A DNA stretch of 64,000 nucleotides. Origin: Bacteroidales bacterium. Lineage in GTDB: Bacteria > Bacteroidota > Bacteroidia > Bacteroidales > UBA3824. The position numbers and the translations under genes are program-made. The stretch covers positions 95,494 to 159,493 of the forward strand of contig JAFPZK010000016.1 in NCBI GenBank assembly GCA_017417315.1, read 5' to 3'. Of the stretch, positions 55,711 through 61,881 are shown piece after piece. The notes beneath the pieces were generated by a model that saw only the letters and a list, made by a program, of their open reading frames with translations, was not told where the DNA came from and ran no database searches. How positions within the stretch are numbered: the first letter of the stretch is position 1; each line of letters starts with the position of its first letter.

Positions 55711-57347
55711 TTTTCGGAATCCAAGTCTGACAGTTTTACGCCCATGACAAGGAAATCATCAATTTGCTGATGGTCGCCTTTCCATTCGTCCATAGTTTTA
55801 GAGAGAATTTCTTTTTGTTCTTCCATCGGTAGTTCTCTGTTTGCGAGAATCATTTCCTTGAAACGGGCGGTATTAAATTTTTCGTTGTTTTCGCCGCCGT
55901 ATTGGTCAAGATAACCGTCTGAAAACATGTAAATTGACGTGTTGTCGTCATACATAAAGTCGTAACAAGTAAATTCTACTTTCATGTCGGGACGTAAGGG
56001 TTTGCCGCCGATAGAATAATAATTGGCTTTTAAGATTTTAAGTTTGTCGCCCTGAACTACGTAGAGATTGTTTTTTGCGCCCGCAAACTGAAATCTGTGA
56101 AGTTTGGCGTCAACGGTGCAAAGACTCATATCCATACCGTCTTCCGAAGAGGAATCTTCTTCTTGATTTAAGGCTAACGTTATGCCGTCGTGAAGCATCG
56201 AAAGTATTTGGTCGGGTTTAAAAACGTGTTTTATGTTGACGATTTCGTGCAAAAGCGTGTTACCAATCATCGAAAGAAATGCTCCCGGCACACCGTGTCC
56301 CGTACAATCAATAGCCGTTATCACGTATTTATCTCCGTATTTCGAGAACCAATAAAAGTCGCCGCTGACAATGTCTTTGGGCTGATAATAAATAAACATT
56401 TGCGGCAACCACCGTTTTATTTTTTGTTCGGGGACAAGAATCGAATCCTGAATTTTACGGGCGTAATTTATAGAATCTGTGATTTGCTCGTTTTTGATTT
56501 GAATCAGATTTTTTTGCGTTTCGATTTCGTCTTTTTGGTTTTCCAAACGCGAATTTATTTTCTTAATTTTCCTGAACATTGTAAAAACGATAGTCAGCAA
56601 AATCAAAAAAATCACACCGATTACCACAAAAGTCCAAATCAGATTTCTCTGTTTGTCAATCATTTCGCGGTTGTTGTCGATTTCTGCCTGACGGCGTTTC
56701 AAATCTTCGTCCTGCTCTTGGTTTTGACGGTCAAGGTCTTCTTTTTCCTGACTCAAAAGTTCTATTTCTTGTGCTTTTTCTAAAGAAACTTTTTCCAAAG
56801 AATCGGTAAAAACGGTCATCTCGTTTAGTGCCGAATCCATTTGACCGATTTGTAAGTCTTTACTTTTTAATTCACTTTCTTTCAGGGCGTTAATGTAGAG
56901 TTTGTAATATTCCAACGCCTTATAATCTTTGGTTTGATTATAAAGTTCGTAATAAGTATAATAGATTTTTTGAATAAGTTCCTTATGTTTTGCGGCTTTG
57001 GCTTTTTTTAGAGCCGAGGACAAATGCGTTAATGCTTTTGTTTTTTGTTTTACGACTTTATAAGCCGAGCCTAACGAATAAAACATTTCGTCGGTTACTT
57101 TTTTTGTACCGTTTTTCTTGATAATTTTTTCTGCGTTGTCAAGATATTTAGTTGCTTTTGTTTTATTGTACGGTGCGTAAAGTCCGCTAAGGTTGCAAAG
57201 AATTGAAATTTGGTTTACACCTGATGTATTTTTCAGTTCATTTTCGAGTCCGGCAATGACTTTTTTCTTTGCCGCAGGCTGGGCAAAGGCGTTAAAACTG
57301 TTTGCTAACAAGCACAATAACAATATTATACAAAATTTTAACCGCAT
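55707..57347 (-). CDS. Membrane-bound SpoIIE-type PP2C phosphatase with TPR sensor region
   Basis: From ATG 57347 (546 residues) the protein starts with a signal peptide (MRLKFCIILLLCLLANSFNAFAQ); an in-frame ATG at 57404 would add 19 residues before it. A periplasmic TPR-like region and Glu/Gln-rich coiled coil lead to one membrane segment (about 236-258), then a cytoplasmic PP2C domain with the metal-binding motifs KDIVSGDFYW, AIDCTGHGVPGAFLSMIG, MFSDGYLDQYGG and QIDDFLVMGVKL, all intact. Such enzymes dephosphorylate anti-sigma-antagonist proteins; the SiaC-like protein at 21898 is a candidate substrate in this window (inference). Confidence 0.88.
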   Translation of the reverse strand: MRLKFCIILLLCLLANSFNAFAQPAAKKKVIAGLENELKNTSGVNQISILCNLSGLYAPYNKTKATKYLDNAEKIIKKNGTKKVTDEMFYSLGSAYKVVKQKTKALTHLSSALKKAKAAKHKELIQKIYYTYYELYNQTKDYKALEYYKLYINALKESELKSKDLQIGQMDSALNEMTVFTDSLEKVSLEKAQEIELLSQEKEDLDRQNQEQDEDLKRRQAEIDNNREMIDKQRNLIWTFVVIGVIFLILLTIVFTMFRKIKKINSRLENQKDEIETQKNLIQIKNEQITDSINYARKIQDSILVPEQKIKRWLPQMFIYYQPKDIVSGDFYWFSKYGDKYVITAIDCTGHGVPGAFLSMIGNTLLHEIVNIKHVFKPDQILSMLHDGITLALNQEEDSSSEDGMDMSLCTVDAKLHRFQFAGAKNNLYVVQGDKLKILKANYYSIGGKPLRPDMKVEFTCYDFMYDDNTSIYMFSDGYLDQYGGENNEKFNTARFKEMILANRELPMEEQKEILSKTMDEWKGDHQQIDDFLVMGVKLSDLDSEN

Positions 57348-57411
57348 TCTCGGACTATGGATAAATTTTCGGGTAAAGGTAATCACTTTTTTTGGATTTT
57401 TCATTAATTTT

Positions 57412-57445
57412 TTTGTGAATTTAATTAAAAAATATTATAAATTTG
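57412..57445 (+). promoter_or_regulatory. Promoter of the HAD hydrolase gene
   Basis: TAAATTTG (57438-57445) matches the -7 consensus; TTTG (57412-57415) lies 22 bp upstream, slightly wide. ATG 57467 follows 21 bp later. Confidence 0.55.
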
Positions 57446-57466
57446 CACTAATAAATTATTATTGTT

Positions 57467-58156
57467 ATGCCGGCACAAAAAGGTATTATATTTGACTTTA
57501 ACGGGACTTTGTTGTGGGACACTCCTTATCACAACAAGGCGTGGAATATTTTTTTGAAAAAATACAGTATCAGTCTGTCCGACAAAGAGATACATGAAAA
57601 TATGCATGGCAAGACCAATGCTGAGATTTTTAAGTATCTTTTCAAAAGGGATTTTTCGGGGGAGGAGTTGCAGACATTGGCTTCTGAAAAGGAAGGCATT
57701 TACCGTAAACTTATTTTGACGGATAATTTTCAGTTGCAGGACGGCGTAACGGATTTGTTTAATTATTGTTTGGAGTGTGCTATTCCGATTGCGATAGCCA
57801 CGAGCAGTGATGAAGAAAACGCGGATTTTTATTACCGTCGTTACAATTTGAAAAAATGGTTTATAAAAAAACGTTTCGTTTATAACGATTATACTTTTAA
57901 AGGCAAGCCCGAACCCGATATATTTTTCCGCGCTGCCGAGAGGTTGCTGTTGAAGCCGGAAGATATTATAGTTTTTGAGGATTCACCGTCGGGGATACGT
58001 GCCGCCGAAAAGTTCGGAGCCGGGAAAATCATCATCGTTAATTCCGCTAACGAAGATTATTCAATGTATACTCATCAGGTGATTTCGGATTTTGAGGCGG
58101 CAAAGCGTCTTGTAAAAATTGACATTGAAGATTCTCGTAATTATGATTGGGAATAA
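57467..58156 (+). CDS. HAD superfamily hydrolase (beta-phosphoglucomutase-like), DxN variant
   Basis: 229 residues of the HAD subfamily I: motif I is F-D10-F-N12-G-T, motif II ATSSD, motif III K..PEPDIF, motif IV FEDSPSGIRAAEKFGAGKIIIVN. The second Asp of the usual DxDGT, which acts as general acid/base, is Asn here. The nucleophile Asp10 is intact, so the protein may be a slow or specialised phosphatase. Substrate cannot be deduced. Confidence 0.85.
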   Translation: MPAQKGIIFDFNGTLLWDTPYHNKAWNIFLKKYSISLSDKEIHENMHGKTNAEIFKYLFKRDFSGEELQTLASEKEGIYRKLILTDNFQLQDGVTDLFNYCLECAIPIAIATSSDEENADFYYRRYNLKKWFIKKRFVYNDYTFKGKPEPDIFFRAAERLLLKPEDIIVFEDSPSGIRAAEKFGAGKIIIVNSANEDYSMYTHQVISDFEAAKRLVKIDIEDSRNYDWE

Positions 58157-58184
58157 AAAAAAACGGCAATTGCCGTTTTTTTTT
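58155..58184. terminator. Bidirectional Rho-independent terminator
   Basis: A perfect palindrome, A-run then CGGCAATTGCCG then T-run, between the converging HAD gene and the small barrel protein gene. It suits both strands. Confidence 0.9.
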
Positions 58185-58185
58185 A

Positions 58186-58827
58186 TTAATGTTTGCCGAA
58201 AATTCCGCCTATCGAAAACATAATTCTGTTTAAACCGTTTTTATCTAAGGTTTCGTCGCCGTAATCGTTGTAAAGCGTTGCGTCAGAGGTAATCATGAAA
58301 TTAACACCGACCAACATACTGAAAAAACGGCAGAAATTTATTTCCATCATAACGCCGGGCGTTACTGCGAAAACCGTTTTTGAGTCGATTTCTTCGTTTC
58401 TGTTGCCATAACTATCAATACCGTCAAGAGAGATAAATCCGCAACCGACTTTTACGGGGATATTAATGCTGACTTTTTTGTCCGGCAATAGTCTCGGACT
58501 TACAAATCCGCCGATGCCGCCGTATACGTTGTATAAGTCATCATAATATCTGCTTGAATAATCGGATATTCCTAACATACCGTTGAAATAACCTCCAACC
58601 CTTAATTTATTGTAAAAGTTTGCGCCGACAACTCCCGTGCAACCGAGAGCCGCGTTTTCACCGATAAAGCCCAAATCGTAAGTTACGCCTCCGCAGAAGT
58701 GTACACCGTTGTCTGAGGCTGGTTTTATCATGTCGCTTTCAAAACCTGAAAAGTCCGGCATATCATCTTGACCTGCCGCACTTAGTGTTATAAATGCGGC
58801 GGCAAGAAGTGCAAATATTTTTTTCAT
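58186..58827 (-). CDS. Predicted small outer-membrane protein
   Basis: From ATG 58827, 213 residues beginning MKKIFALLAAAFITLSAAGQ, a clear signal peptide; an in-frame TTG at 58836 adds three residues. The mature part has alternating Gly/Tyr/Phe strands (VTYDLGFIGENAALGCTGVVGANFYNKLRVGGYFNG, GVMMEINFCRFFSMLVGVNFMI) and ends IMFSIGGIFGKH, a typical beta-barrel ending. No family recognised. It starts 17 bp after the glyA stop and is probably co-transcribed with glyA. Confidence 0.65.
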   Translation of the reverse strand: MKKIFALLAAAFITLSAAGQDDMPDFSGFESDMIKPASDNGVHFCGGVTYDLGFIGENAALGCTGVVGANFYNKLRVGGYFNGMLGISDYSSRYYDDLYNVYGGIGGFVSPRLLPDKKVSINIPVKVGCGFISLDGIDSYGNRNEEIDSKTVFAVTPGVMMEINFCRFFSMLVGVNFMITSDATLYNDYGDETLDKNGLNRIMFSIGGIFGKH

Positions 58828-58844
58828 ATTTTGCAAAATGAGTT

Positions 58845-60116
58845 CTATTTATCCAGCGGGAAATTTTTCATCATTTCGTTAACCTCGCCTTTTACTTTTG
58901 CGATAACGTCATCATTGTTAACGTTTTTGATAACGGTGTCGATGAACTCAACGATTCTGACGATTTCTGCTTCTTTGATTCCGCGTGTTGTGATTGCAGG
59001 TGTACCGAGTCTTATGCCCGAAGTCTGAAACGCCGAGCGGCTGTCAAAGGGAACCATATTTTTGTTAGCGGTGATGTCGGCTTTTTCCAAAGCAATCTGA
59101 ACCTCTTTTCCCGTAATGTCGGGGAAATTCTGACGCAAATCAACCAACATAGAGTGATTGTCAGTACCGCCTGAGAGAATCTTATAACCTTTGTTAATAA
59201 GTTCCTGAGCCATGAGAGCGGCATTTTTCTTAACCTGCGTTTGATAAGCCTTGAACTCAGGAGTAAGAGCCTCACCGAAAGCAACGGCTTTTGCAGCGAT
59301 AACATGCTCCAACGGACCGCCCTGAATACCCGGAAATACCGCAGAATCAAGAAGTTGCGACATTGTTTTGGTAACGCCTTTGGGAGTTTTCAGTCCCCAC
59401 GGGTTTTCAAAATCTTTGCCTAACAAAATGATACCTCCGCGAGGACCTCTTAATGTTTTGTGAGTTGTTGAAGTTACGATATGAGCATATTTCAACGGGT
59501 TTTTCAACAGACCTGCTGCGATAAGACCAGCGGGGTGAGCCATATCAATCATCATTAACGCGCCGATTTTGTCGCAGATAGCACGCATACGCTCGTAATC
59601 CCAGTCGCGTGAATAAGCCGAAGCACCACCGATGATAAGTTTCGGTTTTTTCTCCAACGCAACTTTTTCCATTTGGTCGTAGTCGATAAGACCGGTTTTT
59701 TCGTTGACGTTGTAAGAGATGTGGTTGTAAAGTTTTCCTGACGAATTGACGGGAGAACCGTGCGAAAGGTGTCCGCCGTGGTCAAGGTCAAGACCCATAA
59801 ACGTATCGCCGGGGTTAAGAACAACTGACAAAACAGCCATGTTAGCCTGTGCGCCGGAGTGCGGCTGAACGTTAACCCATTCTGCATCGTAAAGTTTTTT
59901 AAGTCTTTCGATAGCGATGTTTTCTACTTGGTCAACGACCGAGCAACCGCCGTAAAAACGTTTGCCGGGCAAACCCTCGGCATACTTGTTGGTTAAAACC
60001 GAACCCATTGCACGCATAACAGCCGAAGAAACAAAGTTTTCGGAAGCAATAAGTTCAATGCCGTTTTTCTGACGGCTGTACTCCTTTTCAATAAGGTCAA
60101 AAATTTCGTTATCCAT
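58845..60116 (-). CDS. glyA: Serine hydroxymethyltransferase
   Basis: 423 residues: [63 protein letters not shown] segment, [15 protein letters not shown] and the PLP-lysine motif [14 protein letters not shown]. It interconverts serine and glycine and loads tetrahydrofolate with a one-carbon unit. The glycine made could feed the glycine-lipid pathway at the left end, but that is only a thought. Confidence 0.98.
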   Translation of the reverse strand: MDNEIFDLIEKEYSRQKNGIELIASENFVSSAVMRAMGSVLTNKYAEGLPGKRFYGGCSVVDQVENIAIERLKKLYDAEWVNVQPHSGAQANMAVLSVVLNPGDTFMGLDLDHGGHLSHGSPVNSSGKLYNHISYNVNEKTGLIDYDQMEKVALEKKPKLIIGGASAYSRDWDYERMRAICDKIGALMMIDMAHPAGLIAAGLLKNPLKYAHIVTSTTHKTLRGPRGGIILLGKDFENPWGLKTPKGVTKTMSQLLDSAVFPGIQGGPLEHVIAAKAVAFGEALTPEFKAYQTQVKKNAALMAQELINKGYKILSGGTDNHSMLVDLRQNFPDITGKEVQIALEKADITANKNMVPFDSRSAFQTSGIRLGTPAITTRGIKEAEIVRIVEFIDTVIKNVNNDDVIAKVKGEVNEMMKNFPLDK

Positions 60117-60147
60117 TATTGGTAATTTATTGTGTTAAGATTCTGCG

Positions 60148-60155
60148 CAAATTTA
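60148..60155 (-). promoter_or_regulatory. -7 element of the glyA promoter
   Basis: TAAATTTG on the minus strand, 32 bp before ATG 60116. No good -33 TTTG is visible upstream. Confidence 0.5.
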
Positions 60156-60204
60156 CATATTTCGGTTTTAATATTCTAATCTTTTTTAAGAATTTAATTT
60201 TCTT

Positions 60205-60555
60205 TTAATATTGAAGGGGGGAGGAAGTTCTCTCATAAATCAATTTTTTATCATGGTTAACACTTTCTACTGCGTATGGGCGGAGAGTTCCGCTTTCAAC
60301 AAGGTCAACGTTGCGGTCAAGAATATCTTCAAGATTGTTTTTTATACCGGCAATTTTCATAAGGCCTACGGTTTGTTTGCGGTCATATTCCACGAGAATA
60401 TCTATATCGCTCCACGGAGTATCTTCTCCTCTGGCAAACGAACCGAAAATCCATGCCTTTAAAACAGGTTGTGTTTTAAGGTATTCGGCTATCGCATTTG
60501 ACATTGCCGTCAAAGTTTGATTTTTTAATTTTTGTCTGATTTCTGTAACTTCCAT
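60205..60555 (-). CDS. Minimal nucleotidyltransferase (MNT/MntA-like), orphan
   Basis: From ATG 60555, 116 residues. The nucleotidyltransferase core is IFGS39FARGEDTPWSD50ID52ILVEY, with the GS motif and the D-x-D metal ligands intact. Such proteins act as antitoxins that AMPylate a HEPN toxin, or have unknown roles. No HEPN (HepT) gene lies next to it, so it is an orphan here. The -7 box at 60574-60581 overlaps the longer alternative start at 60576, which supports 60555. Confidence 0.82.
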   Translation of the reverse strand: MEVTEIRQKLKNQTLTAMSNAIAEYLKTQPVLKAWIFGSFARGEDTPWSDIDILVEYDRKQTVGLMKIAGIKNNLEDILDRNVDLVESGTLRPYAVESVNHDKKLIYERTSSPLQY

Positions 60556-60573
60556 AATCAAAAACAATTTTTG

Positions 60574-60581
60574 CAAATTTA
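60574..60581 (-). promoter_or_regulatory. -7 element of the nucleotidyltransferase promoter
   Basis: TAAATTTG on the minus strand, 18 bp before ATG 60555. The stretch 60582-60740 upstream holds no gene that I can support. Confidence 0.5.
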
Positions 60582-60749
60582 AGAAAAGTTTTTGAAATCA
60601 CCTTTATTATATGCGTAATTTTTTCTCATTTTTTCTCTGATTTTTAAATTTCTTTCTCTATCTTTACGGCATAAATTTTAAAAAGTGTTTACGAAACAGA
60701 AAATTTTTAACTAACATATTATAACATTGGGCTTTACGCTCTTATTCTC

Positions 60750-60878
60750 CTTAGTACGAAGTCTGGAAAACTAATGTTCAAAGGTGAGGATAAGTACGCG
60801 AGAGGTTCACGCTGTATATGCGTGAGCCGTTTTCGTGCTTATATACCTTTGAAGCATTTTCCAGACGCTCGTACTAAG
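60750..60878. ncRNA. Candidate structured RNA: 129-nt rod of five 9-10 bp helices
   Basis: Five nested helices: CTTAGTACGA/TCGTACTAAG (60750-60759, 60869-60878), TCTGGAAAA/TTTTCCAGA (60762-60770, 60857-60865), TTCAAAGGT/ACCTTTGAA (60777-60785, 60845-60853), ATAAGTACG/CGTGCTTAT (60790-60798, 60834-60842) and GGTTCACGC/GCGTGAGCC (60804-60812, 60820-60828), with small internal loops between and a 7-nt end loop. The two innermost helices each hold one G-T wobble on one strand, which favours an RNA structure. CTTAT/ATAAG (60741-60745, 60881-60885) may extend it. No reading frame fits. It could be a small RNA, a leader of the Xre gene or a DNA cruciform. Confidence 0.6.
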
Positions 60879-60880
60879 AT

Positions 60881-60918
60881 ATAAGCAAAACGGCTACACG
60901 CTTTTTTTATTTGCTTAT
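60881..60918. repeat. Inverted repeat between the rod element and the Xre gene
   Basis: ATAAGCAAA (60881-60889) and TTTGCTTAT (60910-60918) with a 20-base loop containing a run of seven T. It could be the terminator region of the rod RNA or part of the Xre leader. Confidence 0.5.
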
Positions 60919-60952
60919 TGTGAGAAAATGTTTAAAGAAACTTGAACTAAAA

Positions 60953-61159
60953 ATGAACACGATTCACATAGGGCAAGAAATAGAGGCAGTATTTAACAAA
61001 ACGGAACATTCAATCTCTTGGTTTGCAAAAAAACTGAATTTTGACCGTTCCAATGTATACAATATTTTCAAGCGCAAGAGTATTGATACCGACCTTCTTT
61101 TTGAAATATCAGAAATTCTTGATTTTGATTTCTTCGTTTTGTACAAGCCGAAAGTGTGA
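60953..61159 (+). CDS. Small Xre/Cro-type HTH regulator
   Basis: From ATG 60953, 68 residues: MNTIHIGQEIEAVFNKTEHSISWFAKKLNFDRSNVYNIFKRKSIDTDLLFEISEILDFDFFVLYKP. It is a lone helix-turn-helix domain of the type common on Bacteroidetes mobile elements and islands. The recognition helix is about RSNVYNIFKR. Its stop lies inside the first of three TTTCACG-containing sites, so it may bind them. Upstream is the rod-like hairpin. Confidence 0.8.
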   Translation: MNTIHIGQEIEAVFNKTEHSISWFAKKLNFDRSNVYNIFKRKSIDTDLLFEISEILDFDFFVLYKPKV

Positions 61160-61218
61160 AAATATTTCACGGTTCTGTTGAAAAAGTTTCACGAAAGTAT
61201 GGAAAAAGTTTCACGAAA
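61156..61218 (+). promoter_or_regulatory. Three TTTCACG sites at exact 22-bp spacing (possible operator)
   Basis: TTTCACG occurs at 61165-61171, 61187-61193 and 61209-61215. The first lies in a 15-bp dyad, GTGAAAATATTTCAC (61156-61170); the other two share the longer GAAAAAGTTTCACGAAA (61180-61196, 61202-61218). Two helical turns between copies put them on one face of the DNA. They lie between the Xre gene and the promoter of the next small gene, so they are a likely operator or iteron-like array. Confidence 0.65.
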
Positions 61219-61246
61219 AATGTATGGCAGGGAAATAATTGTGTTT

Positions 61247-61254
61247 TATATTTG
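61247..61254 (+). promoter_or_regulatory. -7 element for the 48-aa protein gene
   Basis: TATATTTG, 57 bp before ATG 61311 and 32 bp after the third TTTCACG site. No clear -33 element. Confidence 0.5.
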
Positions 61255-61310
61255 CAACAACGGAGAAATCAACCGCCGGAAAGGGTGTATAACTAAAATT
61301 AATAACAAAA

Positions 61311-61457
61311 ATGTCAGAAGTAAAGAAAAAACCGCAAGACAATAGTGCAGACCAACAAAATGCTAATAAGGGTACAAGTGGTGAAAATGCAGCACATAAA
61401 GCCGGTAGAGATAATCGTGCTAACCAAAAGAACCCCAACAATACTAAAACAAAATAA
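61311..61457 (+). CDS. Small Asn/Lys-rich protein of unknown function
   Basis: A 48-residue frame starting MSEVKKKPQDN, then DQQNANKGTSGENAAHKAG, then RDNRANQKNPNN. It is hydrophilic, without a signal peptide or hydrophobic stretch, and probably disordered. A -7 element and the TTTCACG array lie just upstream, which argues that it is expressed and regulated. I do not recognise a family with certainty. Confidence 0.55.
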   Translation: MSEVKKKPQDNSADQQNANKGTSGENAAHKAGRDNRANQKNPNNTKTK

Positions 61458-61484
61458 ATTTGGGATTTTTTTGATGTAGAAAAT

Positions 61485-61515
61485 GTGTAAAGTATTATAA
61501 TTTAATGTTTTACAC
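61485..61515. repeat. Inverted repeat GTGTAAA/TTTACAC
   Basis: GTGTAAA (61485-61491) and TTTACAC (61509-61515) around a 17-bp AT-rich centre, 28 bp after the small gene. It is the first of three consecutive inverted repeats. Confidence 0.5.
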
Positions 61516-61518
61516 TGT

Positions 61519-61565
61519 AATTGGACAAATTTAAAGTACCACTTTAAATTTGTCCAATTTTGTTA
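61519..61565. terminator. Perfect 19-bp inverted repeat, probable terminator
   Basis: AATTGGACAAATTTAAAGT (61519-61537), a 3-base centre ACC, and the exact complement (61541-61559), followed by TTTGTTAT. It probably terminates the small-gene transcript, although the stem is AT-rich and the T-run weak; it could also be a mobile-element relic. Confidence 0.55.
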
Positions 61566-61574
61566 TATACTCAG

Positions 61575-61634
61575 TTTTTAGAACCTCGTCCGTAAGTGGT
61601 AAAAAAAGTATAGTTAGGGACGACGTTCTAAAAA
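61575..61634. repeat. Second hairpin: TTTTTAGAAC/GTTCTAAAAA with inner helix
   Basis: Outer arms 61575-61584 and 61625-61634 (10 bp), a 2x2 internal loop, inner CGTCC/GGACG (61587-61591, 61618-61622), and a 26-base loop holding GTAAGTGGTAAAAAAAG. Its topology (10-bp outer helix, small internal loop, inner helix) is like that of the 60750 rod. No frame crosses it. Confidence 0.5.
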
Positions 61635-61862
61635 TTATATTGTTGATAATCAGATGTTTAAATTAAAACAACTCGAAATTTTAACATTTTGTAAAAATAT
61701 AAGTTCTTGATTATTAAATAAGTAACGGCAGAGGAGTTGTTCGGGTAATACGCAAAATCAAAACAATTCGTCTAAAATTATTTCATTGCTGGCTAAAAAA
61801 CTTTTTTTTCTAAAAATTTAATTTTCACTTAATACGATTTACCGCTTAATAGTTTTAATTTG
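61635..61862 (+). promoter_or_regulatory. Gene-free stretch with a weak promoter for the ClC gene
   Basis: I see no gene here. TAATTTG at 61856-61862, one base short of the -7 consensus, lies 19 bp before the ClC start and is the best promoter candidate; the rest is AT-rich without further repeats that I can support. Confidence 0.35.
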
Positions 61863-61881
61863 CAGTCGGAAAGTTAAAGGA

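Noticed and set aside
56190..56783. 197-residue plus-strand frame opposite the SpoIIE phosphatase gene
   Set aside because: The opposite strand encodes intact PP2C motifs; this frame is a Phe/Asn-rich shadow.
60750..60878. Integron attC site or retron msr-msd for the rod hairpin
   Set aside because: The RYYYAAC/GTTRRRY ends of attC are not present, and there is no integrase or reverse transcriptase gene in the region.
60750..60878. tmRNA, RNase P RNA or SRP RNA
   Set aside because: None of their conserved cores (tag frame with CCA end, GAGGAAAGUCC-type block, GGAAGGAAGCAG-type loop) is visible.
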